Shown one piece after another: positions 1-11,778 of a DNA stretch of 64,000 nucleotides (positions are counted from its first letter, which is position 1; every line of letters begins with the position of its first letter). Source of the DNA: Armillaria gallica (Eukaryota > Basidiomycota > Agaricomycetes > Agaricales > Physalacriaceae); assembly GCA_037576215.1 (NCBI GenBank), contig JBANDB010000018.1, positions 1,426,001-1,490,000 of the forward strand, given 5' to 3'. The position numbers and the translations under genes are program-made. The notes under the pieces were generated by a model that was given only the letters and a program-made list of their open reading frames with translations, did no database searches and was not told the origin of the DNA.

Positions 1-3000
1 ACATTCATCAGCACAGATGCTGGTGTCACCTGGAAGATGGTCCGTCACGATGCCCACAAATACGAGTTCGGTGATTCCGGCAGTGTCATCATTGCCGTAA
101 ACGACGAAGACGGGGTCGATTCAGTTTCCTATTCCACGGATTTCGGACAGACTTGGTAAGTGCCTTATCGTTTGTTGCTACTTTGTGCTCATACCGCCAT
201 GCAGGAAGGAATATAACTTCGGGGTCAGGCTTCGCGCACGCGCGCTGACGACCGTTCCGGATTCGACCTCCCAAAAGTTCCTTCTTGTCGGTCAGGTTGC
301 GAGGAAGGACCAGACTCAGAGTATCGGTCGATTTGTGGTTGTCTTCCTTGATTTTGCAGATACGCGCTCGAGGAAGTGCGAAGCAGGCGACTTCGAGGAG
401 TGGTATGCCAGGCCTGCGCAGAGTGAGTGCTTGATGGGACACAAGGTACGATTATTCCGTATTGCTTTTAAAATTATCGTTGATTAATGGTTGGTTATAG
501 CAATGGTACAAGCGGAGAAAGATCGATGCCGACTGTTACGTTGGGGAGAAGTTTACGGATCCCGTCGAACATGAAGACAACTGCGTTTGTGTGGATTCGG
601 ATTATGAGTGGTATGCGGTCTCTCCGACATCATCGCTAGCTGGATTCGACTCATAATTGGTTTAGCGACTTTAATTTTGTGCGCAATGACAACAAATGCG
701 TGCCCGCGGGTCCTGAACCTATTTCTGCCGGTACTTGTCCTAGACCAAATATGTCGTACAAGGGTTCGTCTGGTTGGAGGAAGATCCCTGGAAATACGTG
801 TACGGGCGGCACGAAGGATGCTCTAATCGATAAACCATGTTCTTCTGGTATGTGACCATCGGCTAGTTCTATGGGCAGTACTGAATGCAAGGATATATAT
901 AGCTCAACCTAAGGAGGGTGAAGTCATCCATCATATAGTACGTGTCCTCTAGCGCTGCCACTTTGATTGTTACTTATGAATCCGTAGTCTGAATTCCCTG
1001 CAGCTATCGTCCAACACGCATACTTCAAAGACTCTACGGTACATATGCTCCGGCCGTCTTCTATGCAGTTGCTCATTTTTTTTACAGACAATTCTCGCCA
1101 GGCTGGAAGACAACACAATCTGGCAATCAAGCAACGAAGGCTATACCTGGAGTCAATTGTACCCTGAGGAGTCATTCTTGGCATTCTACCACCACCCGTA
1201 CAGCGCGGATCGTGCCTATCTTATCACGAGCAGTACTAAATACTTCACTACCACCGATACGGGGCGCTCCTGGAACCCTCTCAATGCTCCGACGCCTCCC
1301 AATACTTTCCGTGCCCAGGTCCTCCGCTTCCACCCTGATTCAGACAAACTCATCTGGACCGGGAACAGGAACTGCGAAAACGTCTTCGACGACTGTCATG
1401 CTGAAGCGCAGTATACCCGCAACAACGGACGCAACTGGGACCTTGTAGAGAAATATGTTGTCAACTGCGCCTGGGCGACTGATACGAAGCTCAATGCTGA
1501 TCCGACAGAGATTATCTGCGAGTCCTATCAGAAGAAAGGGGGATCGCAGAGGTTTTTCCAGAACGATAACCCGCTAGAGTTGGTCGAGGGACAGCAGTAC
1601 TTTAAGAAGAAGAAGAAACTGTTTAACGAGGTCGTAGGGTTTGCCAAGTTTTCAGAGTTTCTGGTCGTAGCTGAGGTAAGCCTTTCAAAGCGATCCTTTG
1701 TGACGGTTGGGACTGATTGCTTGTAGCTGTTACCTGCCCGGCATTCCTTGGATCTTCAAGTATCGCTTGATGGTGTCAACTTTGCCACTGGACTGTTCCC
1801 ACCGAGCATGCACCCAGAGACTCATGTACGTGCACCACGGTATATACCTTCACACTGCTAACACCCGACATAGGCTTACACTGTCTTGGAATCTTCGACT
1901 GGATCACTCTTCCTACACATGACGATGTCCGAACCACCTAGTCCATACTGGGGTACTATCCTGAAATCAAACTCTAATGGAACATACTTTGGCATCGCCC
2001 TGGAAAACGTGAACCGCGATGATCGTGGATTCGTCGATTTCGAAAAGATGATTGGTCTCGATGGGATTGCCCTCGTGAATGTGGTGTCCAACCCGCACGA
2101 TGCGACTGTCAATGGCAGGAAGCAGATACAGTCGAGGATCACTCATAATGATGGTAGGCGATCGTAGCAACATGATCGTGTATTTGCTAATGACGCTCGT
2201 TATAGGGAGCACCTGGAAACCGCTCACTCCTCCTCCGATAGACTCACAAGGAAACAAATACGAGTGTGACACAACTGTATGCCTCTTCTGTTCGGCACCT
2301 TCTCAGTCACTGACATGCTAATCTAGAGCTGCGCTCTTCATGTGCATGGATATACCGAACGTACAGATCCGCGGGCAACGTACAGTAGCCCTTCCATAGT
2401 GGGGCTGATCATGGCTGTCGGCAACGTTGGAGAATCGCTCGCGCCTTATACCCAGAGTAACACCTTCCTCAGTCGAGACGCAGGGTTCACGTGGGAGGAG
2501 GTACACAAGGATGCGCATCTTTGGGAGTTTGGCGACTCTGGATCTATTCTGATCATGGCGAACGACGAAGAGCCCACGGATCATGTGTTGTTCAGCACTG
2601 ACGAGGGCAAGAACTGGAGAGAGTACCGGTTCTCACAGGATAAGATGAGAGTGACGTCAATTGTTACTGTTCCTGCCGATACGAGTCGAAAGTTCATTCT
2701 CTTGGCGCAGTATCCGCGCTCGTTGAATTCGGTGGCGGTACATCTTGACTTCAGTGCCTTGACGAGGACAGTTTGTGAGTTTCTTTTTTCCTTTGGTGAT
2801 ATGGCAGCGACTGACGTGACGCGCAGGTGAACTGAGCATCGAGGATCCAGGACACGATGACTTCGAACTCTGGAGTCCGAGCGAAGAACGGTCGGAGAGG
2901 TGCTTGTTCGGTCGTCAGGTAGGAAACGTTACTTCCTACTCTCGTTGGTGGGTGCTGATTATGATTGCCTCAGACATTGTACCACCGTCGAGTACGCGAT

Positions 3001-3723
3001 ACGAATTGCGTAGTGGGTGATCAACCCAAGGCCGCCGATCGGGTGGTGAACAACTGTGCATGCATGCAGACTGATTTCGAGTGGTTGGTCATACGTTTCC
3101 TCCCCCCTGTGCTTTTCTCATACCCCGTGTAGTGAATTCAACTACGTCAAGAACGCCAACGATGAATGCGTTTTGGTACCCGGAACGACGCCTCTACCGG
3201 ATGATGACTCGTGCAAGAATGACGAGGAGTTTTGGTATGAAAGGACTGCGTACCGGAAGATTCCTTACTCGAGCTGTGAGGGTGGGACCAGACTGGATCG
3301 CGGAACGAGGCATCCATGCCCTGGGTTCAGATCGCATGGACCTCTCTTCTGGTGGTTCGTCATACTGATTCCGTTTATGTTCACCGCGCTTGTCGCATAC
3401 TGGTACTACCGCCGGAGCGGGATGGCGAGAGGGTATGTTCATTGTTTCTTTTTCTTCTATCATCTGATTGCTTACTCTGGGGGTTTCGAAGACATATCCG
3501 ACTTCCTGGCGACGGTGGACCGTATTATGGCGGGAGCAACGGTGGCGTTATGGAAACCATTGCGTCTGTTCCGTGGTTTGTCATCGGTGTTGCGGGGATT
3601 GCATGGGAGTGGGTCGTCTCGCATGTCGAGTCGGCGGGCACCGCCTTCCGCACACGGAGAGGCTATAGAAATATCCCCGTTGATGAGGATGCGCAGATTC
3701 TGAGGTTTGAGGATGAACATTGA
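1..3723 (+). CDS. VPS10: VPS10/sortilin-type vacuolar sorting receptor, 3' part
   Basis: Type I membrane receptor that carries carboxypeptidase-Y-like cargo from the late Golgi to the vacuole/endosome and is recycled by retromer. The gene enters from the left edge, so signal peptide and most of the first Vps10 domain are missing. The first exon (1-155) encodes a BNR/Asp-box repeat ([17 protein letters not shown]). It is followed by a cysteine-rich 10CC module ([10 protein letters not shown]), a second complete Vps10 propeller with more Asp-boxes (NEGYTWS, DTGRSWN, DAGFTWE, DEGKNWR) and a second 10CC module. A transmembrane segment follows near 3345-3410 ([20 protein letters not shown]), then a cytoplasmic tail ending [19 protein letters not shown]. 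Two Vps10 domains in tandem is the usual fungal layout. The coding part is split by about a dozen short introns; I see no break. Stop TGA at 3721-3723. Family assignment is secure. Confidence 0.93.
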
Positions 3724-3903
3724 AGTGCAAGTGATTGTTATTCCGGTGTAGGCTTAGAATATGCTTTCTTTTTTATTTATTTAGTACACTACTAGTTAGT
3801 AGTCAAGTTGTATCATACTATGGAGGGCTTGATGAGTATATGAAGATGTTACTATTAATACTTTGGTTGCAGTATGCAATTTAGTTAACATACTTAATGT
3901 ACA

Positions 3904-3960
3904 GAGATGCTCGATAGCCTCAACGTTCTGTAGATGAGTTGCGCAAATTGTTAGTATTCC
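3904..3960. repeat. Diverged repeat, copy 1 (partner 5826-5885)
   Basis: About 57 bases here resemble 5826-5885: both run GAGATnCTCGATAGCC, then ACGTTCTGTA, then a GTT(A/G)CGCAAA-like block. The match is partial, with small gaps. The partner lies just beyond the end of an LTR-like repeat, so this may be the tail or flank of the same decayed retroelement family, sitting 180 bases past the VPS10 stop. Confidence 0.45.
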
Positions 3961-4349
3961 CTTGAATAGGCCTGGTTTAAACTCGATAGTGCGGATGCGG
4001 GGTAGATGAGCATTTCAGATTGAATACCGCTTTGGGACAATGGCGCAGCTCTGACTGAGTAAAACGCGTGCATACAACCATGTCCTTTACTCAGGGACGT
4101 CGTTCACATTCATGATGTTAGATCTCGGGGCTAAACTCGAGCGAAGTGAGCAGCAAAATCGTTTACATCTGTGGCAAACGCGACATAGGCCAGCTTAATT
4201 ACGAAATGTCCAGCCTTGTATACTACAAAATACCCGCGGAAATAAGCTAACACGTAAGTGAATCCATACGAGAACTCAACGTCGACTAACTGACTTTGCC
4301 GTGAGAAGCTCGAATGCCTCACACATGACTCATCCAGTCAGGTATAATA

Positions 4350-5294
4350 TTGACAGAGCAACCGGCTTTTGCACAGCACGAATCCTCCTACCACCTTCCT
4401 TCATCATCCGAAGAATATAATGAAAACACCAAGTTGTATAGTCGCTGGAAATCCAGATATCACTGGTATAGGCGTTCGTCTGGCTCTTTATATCCAGTCA
4501 GTTTCTATTGGTGCGTCTTGACAGTGATGGATAAGCTTAATCCTTATCATCCTTTAGTGATCGTATCCATCCTATTCTCCAAGCGCAGAAAGATCCCTTC
4601 ATCTCTTGTAGCAGCGTGGCGCATACAGATATACTACACCATCGCCATCATTATTGCCGCCCTCCTGCAAAGATTCTTCAATCAAATCAGCATGTTTCAC
4701 GAATTTGCTTCGTTTAATCTTGCTTACATATCGCTCATGAGTGGGATAGCTGCGATGGGCACCGAAATGTACGCTACACGAGAACCTGGGGGAGGGACGC
4801 TCGAACCAGGAACTCGTGCTGTCCCCATCGCCTCGAGCCGCCACTTATTCTGGCAGAAGGAGGTACTTCACATCGTCACGCGGTTCCCAACTACAGCAAG
4901 GAACATGCTGTGCGCTGCTGTGTTACTCCTCCCTGCCTTGTTTCTCTTGGAGTCGATAAGTCTTGGGCACGGCTGTCAGGGAAATTCTGATTTTCCGACC
5001 GACGATCAAGTATGGTGGTGGTTCCTCGGCGCACATGTCAATCTAGCGAAAATGTGGTACCTCCCCGCCTGTATATTCATAGCGTCTCGCATACTCAGTT
5101 CCATCTCTCCCCTCCGTTGGTTGTCTCCTCATATTTTTGGGAAGACGTGGGAGGAGTTGAAGACGTGGAAGGAGTTAAACTTTGTGAGCACTGCAGTAGA
5201 ATTTATTATCCTCGTAGTGGGAATAGAGGTTTCGATACATATGAATGGACTTGAATCTGCGGAGGATAATTTTGGATTTGGACAAGTTAAGTGA
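4350..5294 (+). CDS. Polytopic membrane protein of unknown function
   Basis: I do not recognise this family. A 315-codon open frame ends at TGA 5292-5294. At least four or five hydrophobic segments can be read: IYYTIAIIIAALLQRF, FNLAYISLMSGIAAMGTEM, MLCAAVLLLPALFLLESI, MWYLPACIFIASRILSS and VEFIILVVGIEVSIHM. The frame opens at a TTG (4350) and has a stop just upstream at 4326-4328. The first in-frame ATG is 4527. The open, Ser/Tyr-rich N-terminal 59 codons before it suggest either an upstream exon joined near 4374 (acceptor TTTGCACAG) or a true start at 4527. No intron is needed inside the rest. It lies between VPS10 and LTR-like debris, with no partner gene. Real but lineage-specific coding is the likeliest reading. 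Confidence 0.55.
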   Translation: MTEQPAFAQHESSYHLPSSSEEYNENTKLYSRWKSRYHWYRRSSGSLYPVSFYWCVLTVMDKLNPYHPLVIVSILFSKRRKIPSSLVAAWRIQIYYTIAIIIAALLQRFFNQISMFHEFASFNLAYISLMSGIAAMGTEMYATREPGGGTLEPGTRAVPIASSRHLFWQKEVLHIVTRFPTTARNMLCAAVLLLPALFLLESISLGHGCQGNSDFPTDDQVWWWFLGAHVNLAKMWYLPACIFIASRILSSISPLRWLSPHIFGKTWEELKTWKELNFVSTAVEFIILVVGIEVSIHMNGLESAEDNFGFGQVK

Positions 5295-5720
5295 TCTATC
5301 GTTCGTCGCGGTCTGTTTGTGCTCATGGTTCCCCAAAGGTCGTACCATTAGTGCTGTTATTACCGACGGCAGAATCCTGGTGGGAAGTGTTACGTGGCCA
5401 TGATTCAGAGAATGATCAATAGATACTGTAGGCCCGCTTCTCACGATGACGAGCACAATACTTACCATGACCCATGACGCATACTTACGATGACACCCAC
5501 GGACCAATATCTTGATTCTATAGATTGGTCAGATTCTGCTCTCTGCTCATATAAACACTCGCCCGACTAGCTAGATTCCCCGTTCTTCCTTTCCTCCTCT
5601 TCCTCTGCTCTTTAGACATCTATAACTCTCTCTCAATATCATTTGTCGTTCACAGTAGTTGTTCAACTTTCCCCGTGAGTAGTGTTTTCTGTCCCTTTCG
5701 AGGGCCAGATTTTTGATACC

Positions 5721-5820
5721 TCGTATTCTAATCCTTGTCTTCAGGTTCACGTATGACTCGCCTATCGATTTGCATAGCACTAACCAAGCTTCGAGTTCAA
5801 ATTATACAATAATACACATT
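5721..5820. repeat. LTR-like tail repeat, copy 1
   Basis: This 100-base stretch matches 7481-7571 in order and spacing: TCGTATTCTAATCCTTG, then CCTATCGATT, then AACCAAGCTTCGAGTTCAAA, then TTATACAATAATACACATT. Copy 2 reads the same with scattered substitutions and a few deleted bases. A TATAAA near 5551 lies upstream. I read it as the R-U5 end of a decayed LTR retrotransposon terminal repeat. The 5' limit is not visible. Confidence 0.55.
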
Positions 5821-6840
5821 TTTAGAGAGATCTCGATAGCCCCCGACGTTCTGTACTTAGGTGTGTTACGCAAACGTTAACATTGTTTTACGTATACTTC
5901 TGTTCATAATCCGATGAATCAGCAGCTATCGATAAAATCAAATATTAGCGTGAGTCAGGACAATAGCGAAGTGGTACGACGCTTACCTCGTCCGACGACG
6001 TATCTAGGATCCATACGTAGGCCGGATCACTTCCGTCCCCTAGCTCGTCGCCACATAGAGATGTGATTGGAGCACTGGGATGTTTTCGAGGGGGAAGCAC
6101 GACTGTATTGTCGTTAACTGATGCACTGGATGCATCATTGAAAGTATCTCCGGTCTCGTCAATGGGAGATTGGCGAAATTTTTGGCCAGTGGATAATGAA
6201 TGTGTAGAACTGCGTCGAGACATGGCATATAGGATAGGTATATGATATCTTCACGATACAGCCTTGCTTCATAACTACGAGGGGGCGCTTATCTATTGTA
6301 GAGCGGCATTGATCCGGACTGCAGCTGTCACGTACATCCAAATGAGGGCACATAATTATTGTTTCCACTGTGAATTTAGATAGCTGTATATTGGGCAGTA
6401 ACTTCTGTGTCCTTTGCCCGTAGTCAAGAATCTGACTCAGGAAGCTTTTGTTGTCTGTACTTGGGAATAGCGGTAGGAGTGAGGGTTGGAACGTACTATG
6501 ACTCGCCACATTGCTATGGTACAAATGACCCCATCCGTGCTTGGGAGATTCATGATGAAGGCGAGTACATCCATGGAACTTCGAAAATTAGTAACGTCGA
6601 GTTTGATTACCTTCGCGCTGCCAGAACTCCAAGTCTCTTCGTCGTTTGATGGTCTACGGGGTCACCGTCATCTCTATCCGTGTTCCGATGCCTCTACTGC
6701 TGGGTGCAAGTACCATAGCTGCCGACTCTTGTGTGTATAATGTACTGATGTGAATTCGAGGGCTGTCGACTAACTAGCTGGGGGCTAGTAAGAGAATGTC
6801 AAGGCTCGGACAACTGGCCTAAATACCTAGGCGCGTCCAA

Positions 6841-7571
6841 ATTCGAACGATAAATGACTCATCCGTATGTACTATTACTACCAATGACTCAGAGTTGACT
6901 CCAATTGTATGTACTATTAGTATACTTGACTTCAAGTAGGCTATAGATAGCCTTACATGACTAAGACTGCAGACTGACGCAGTAATGACTCGCTTACCTT
7001 AGTATATAAAGAGTTGTAGTTACGAGAATAAAAATATCTTCTTTTCTGCCCTAACTTGCGTGATATCCTGCGTCAGGCCAGAGATTACGCTCAACGTTAA
7101 GATCACTTACTAGCCTTACAAGCCTTCATCTCGTCTCAGTCTCTTACGCCTCTGAGATCCTCGTCGTTGCAACGAGCCTTCAACGTAGTCTTATTGAACA
7201 TCACAGCCAATGACTGTTACTGTCCGTTAAGATAAAGGGAACGTGCCAGTAATTTAAAGTCGGACGCCCTAACGAATACTGCGTGCCACTTTACACGAAA
7301 GACCAGCTTCTCGAGAACTTCGGATTGTCTGTTACTGCTGTGTTCAGCCTTACTTCCAACAGTTCTGCTGGTAGAGTGTTTCTTTTCGCTTTGGTATCCA
7401 CTAACTGCACTTCATCAGGTATCCTTGACGACAATGATCTCAACACTACTCGGGCTCATTCGACTCTGATTAATGATGCTTCGTATTCCAATCCTTGCGT
7501 CCAGGGTCATACCTATCGATTGGTGTAGCAATAGCCAAGCTTTGAGTTCAAATTATACAAAAACACACATT
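6841..7571. repeat. LTR-like repeat, copy 2, with promoter-like U3
   Basis: The right end (7481-7571) is the partner of 5721-5820. To its left are a TATAAA at 7005-7010 and a U3-like block with direct repeats: GTATGTACTATTA occurs twice, about 43 bases apart, and TGACTC occurs four times between 6855 and 6992. The right end stops 20 bases from the stop codon of the S28 peptidase gene on the opposite strand. The structure suggests a solo LTR of a Ty-like element. No target-site duplication could be fixed. Confidence 0.5.
6855..7010. promoter_or_regulatory. TGACTC motif cluster upstream of a TATA box
   Basis: TGACTCA occurs at 6855-6861 and 6885-6891, TGACTCC at 6896-6902 and TGACTCG at 6986-6992, followed by TATATAAAG at about 7003-7011. 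TGACTCA is the known site of Gcn4/AP-1-type bZIP factors. Here the cluster sits in the presumed U3 of an LTR, so it would drive the element rather than a host gene. Function is inferred from motif spacing only. Confidence 0.3.
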
Positions 7572-7590
7572 GAAACTGCGAGCCTCTCTT

Positions 7591-9713
7591 TCACCTGCTT
7601 CCGTTGAAACAAGGCAACCATTCGTCCAAAGCTAGCTGAAATAAACCCAAACCGGTGAAAAACTGCTCCTGGGAAATCGGGCTATAAAACCCGACGGTTT
7701 TGAAATCTGAATGGTTGCTATCTGGTACGAGAAGTACTCGCATGTCGGAAACGTGAACCATGTTCGCGTAGGTGAGTCCGAAAAACGACTTTCCCTCGGG
7801 AGGTGTATTGCAACTGACAAAGCGTTAGGCGAGAGAAAAGGTCCGATGACACTGACACTTACGCAGGTATGATAGGTGATGGAGTACGCAGAGGAGCATT
7901 GTCTTCAATTGAGGCAAGACCCATGGTTCGCCAAGGATCGACTGACAAGAATGTGAATCACAGCGGAAGAGAAAAGGGTTGCAATGACGCTTACACTCTC
8001 CGTTCGCGAACATAACATTTGATGGATTCATATCCCACCCTCCGTATTTATTAATATTACCAACCTCCGGCCAGCTTGGCAGGCTATCCGAAAACATCTC
8101 ATCGCATTGCTGCTGGAACAGGTCAAGCGACAAGAGAGACGTTTCTATAGACAGTGGGTTAGATGCGTCGCCGCGTTGGTAAAATCCTTGATTTGAAGTT
8201 ACCGACCAGTCAAAGGAAACGTAAAATATGCCGCACCGTATTCAGAGCAATACTGCCGCATCCATGCTAGATCTGTAGCTGGGTCGTCAGGACTCCCGGA
8301 AATCTCATCATAATCAAGCTCGCTCAAGGCGATGAGATAAGCATCGAATGCTGATTCTATACCATCCACCGAGGAAATGCCACCCTCTACTGGGGCTTGA
8401 GTAAAGTTCCGAGTCTGCAGAAGGTTGCAGAATGGGAGGAGCGAGGCTGCGAAGCCATAATACTGCAGACATCATAAGTTATGAAGGGAAGGGGAGAGGA
8501 GGAACTGACCTGGTAGAAATTCAAAGGGTCCATGAGGATTGACGCGACAGATACGTCTGATCGTGCATTCGCTTGCTCCTTGGTAAGACCGGCGGCACCT
8601 GTAGTATTACCCCTTGGCCCACTGAGGCGAGCCTTAACGAGACGGAATTTCACGTCTTCCTTCATCGTCATGTCGTCTCCGGTAAGAACATCATCAACAT
8701 ATCTAAATCTCGTTGAAGACGCATTTCAAGGAACGGGTATGAGAAGTACCGAGTAACAGCAACCCAATCCGCAGAGCAATTTCTGGTGAGACTACGCTCT
8801 GCAGCCTTGTAGTAGCTGGCCATATCAACTTGAGCGTGTACAGGAGCAGACGAAGCCCATGTCGCAAATACGGTCTCAGGATTTCGGATACGGAGGAGTG
8901 TACCTCGGACGCCGGGGTATGAACCGCCAAGAAACACCCAGGGTGTCATGCTGGGGTGTAGTGGGAGAGATAAAGGGTCATCAAGGGTCATATTTTGAAT
9001 ACCGGAAGAACTGAAGGAGTTCGCAAAGAACACGACATCCTCGAGAGCTTGTTCAGTGGTGAGGTATTTCCATTCTGATGCAGTTGTGTTTTCCTGTTAA
9101 TTTTGTCAGAGGTGCGACAGATATAGATCACGTTTGGCCGACTTACATTGACCGGAAACGGCTGCGAGTCGCCGTAATATCGATGCTCCCACAGTATCGC
9201 TAGACCGCCATATCGCTTAGCCAGTCGCATTGTAGCTGAAAGGCCATGATATTCCTATGATGGGATTTTTCACGATTAGTTCGAAAACACGTTGCCGGAT
9301 AGCAGTAATCAAGTACTTGAAGGTAATATGGCAGAAGGGGAGCAGCATTTTGTTCTCCGGAATCGAATACTGTTTTAGATCAGTATTGATAAGGCGCATG
9401 CATCGGATCAGCGTACAGAAAACCGGGCCTCCGGGAGCGTAGTAGGAAGCATTAACCCAGTAACGATTGGGAAATGTAGATGAGTTGTCGCTTCCAAAGT
9501 GGTCCAGTGGAACCTGGGCGCATATCACGCCGTTAGAGAGACGCGATCAAACCAGAGATAATGTCGCACCTCAATAAAACGCGCATTGTTTTCGCTTAAT
9601 TCAATGTCGTCAGGAGAACTGAGCAGTTCCTTCCGAATCCATGATCGTGCGAGGATCTGGGAGTAAGAAATAGCTGCCAAGGACAGGGAGAACAGTTGCA
9701 AGAGTCCGTACAT
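7591..9713 (-). CDS. Secreted serine peptidase of family S28 (Pro-X carboxypeptidase-like)
   Basis: Family S28 enzymes cleave next to proline and are secreted or vacuolar. Ten exons join cleanly: 9713-9570, 9513-9417, 9369-9317, 9254-9147, 9093-8750, 8702-8510, 8462-8237, 8186-7995, 7941-7863, 7813-7591. They total 1659 bases (552 residues), a normal family length. The N-terminus MYGLLQLFSLSLAAISYS is a signal peptide. Next come VPLDHFGS and WEHRYYGDS, then the nucleophile in GGSYPG (about Ser192). The catalytic Asp appears only after splicing, as NGEFDPWRT (about Asp454), and the His is in NMVHVSDMR (about His499). All three triad residues are present, so the gene looks functional. The GGSYPG form is usual in fungal members. 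It is divergent from cytidine deaminase (690 bases between starts). Its 3' end abuts an LTR remnant. Confidence 0.93.
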
Positions 9714-10402
9714 GACAAGATAAAAATCATCACCCTACGGCGTAAACCTGGGAAATTGAACGAAGCTCTTTCTTAGAGCGTGTTGGAGAAGATTCCGATT
9801 ATGGTTCCGGTTCTTTTTTACCTGTGAAATACGTACTAAAAAGATATTCGCGCCAGATGAAGACAGAAGCGGTTCAATCGTATAGTATTTCAGCATGCAG
9901 GAGGAGGATTCGGGGATGAATCTGGCAAAAGCACGTAACTCATGCACATATTTAGTTGGCAAGTTGAAAAATGAGAATTTTAAATTCTACCACTTCGGTA
10001 TCTGAGGATCGGTCCGGTCACCGGTACTTCCTTTCGCTCGCTCCTCAGAGCAGCTTCGAATCCCAAACGAACGTCTGCTAAATCGATGCAGGTTGCGTCA
10101 GTTTGAGTGCCATTCAAAATCGCGATTTGTGCTTCTACCTCTTGACTTGAAAAGATTGTATGATTTGCTACATTTAGAAAAAATCATGATCATCTCAGAA
10201 GAGATAGTAAAGCCCAAAGATTGTTCTACGGCTCTGGATTGTGGCTCACACGGAATCCCCTAGTAAAAGGCGAGGGGATTGTAGAGTTGAGAGCCACAAA
10301 GCCGGTATGTAGGCTTGTTACGTTTTGATGGTCATCTTAGCAGTTTTGATTTTGTCTTCGATGGCTGGGGCCACGTGGCCACCTTGCTCTTCCTTCTTTA
10401 CC
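9714..10402. other. Divergent intergenic region between S28 peptidase and cytidine deaminase
   Basis: About 690 bases separate the two start codons and must hold both promoters. I see no third gene. The short minus-strand frame at 9735-9962 has no recognisable motif and lies where the S28 5' leader would be. No canonical TATA box is evident on either side. Confidence 0.5.
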
Positions 10403-11008
<606 letters not shown>

Positions 11009-11778
11009 GCCTAATACTTGGCAATCGAACATTGGTGCGAAGAATGCAGGAGACCTCGCTTCAGACAGCCGTATTCGACTGGAAGGCACGTTCAGTTGGC
11101 GTTCACTGGTCCTCTCCTGCCAAATTAAGGCCTTTACCTCTGCACTCGTCTGTCCACTACATAGCACAGACGTCGTCTCTAGTCTCCTTCAGCTAGTTTA
11201 CTACGCGTCTCCAGGTCCCAACTTTATTTTTTCCCAAGCGAATTGAGGCCGGTGATGTGCTATTTCCCTAAAATCATATCTTCCCCATTCTGACGTTTAT
11301 TTTTGGGTTTAATTGAATCAATCAGTACGAAGTTATCATCTCACCATGACTGATCGTGTGGAAAGCGACATCGGGATCAACCATGATCATCGCTATGTAG
11401 CCTTTGCGCCGTCCATATTCATTCAAGTACCCGGTGCTCGAGTGCCAAGCACTTCATCTCTGCTGACTTCCTTGAGGTCTGTTTACTGGGAGCATAATCA
11501 GCTGTCAGTCGTTATCTGCCTTTCCAACTGCTGTCTCTTTCAAAGTCATGTCATATGACATGTCCCTCATGCAACAGTACTTCACGTGCTAGTCGGTCTA
11601 CAGGTTTTCTTCAACCATATGCACATACCACGACATCGCAGTCAACCATAAGGAATCTCCGTGGCGCCTATTACTTGCGCGTCTCTCGATCCTTATTCCC
11701 TTCGTTCTGATTCCAACACGCTTGAAATGGCCCTAAAAAATGCTATAAGAATCCAGGGGGAGCAAAGAACGACCGACA
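11009..11778. other. Intergenic, no gene recognised
   Basis: Between the cytidine deaminase stop and the GH17 start. Short open frames (11313-11558, 11661-11894) lack known motifs and show no consistent splice structure. I see no repeat or tRNA. Confidence 0.4.

Larger units (their letters stand above)
5295..7590. other. Intergenic stretch filled with decayed LTR-type sequence
   Basis: No convincing gene. The stretch holds two pieces with LTR promoter features. One has a TATAAA near 5551 and a common tail at 5721-5820. The other has a TATAAA at 7005-7010 and the same tail at 7481-7571. No gag, protease, integrase or reverse transcriptase motif is visible on either strand, so these look like solo or broken LTRs. 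The short open frames at 6063-6740 and 7283-7528 show no recognisable motif. Confidence 0.5.
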
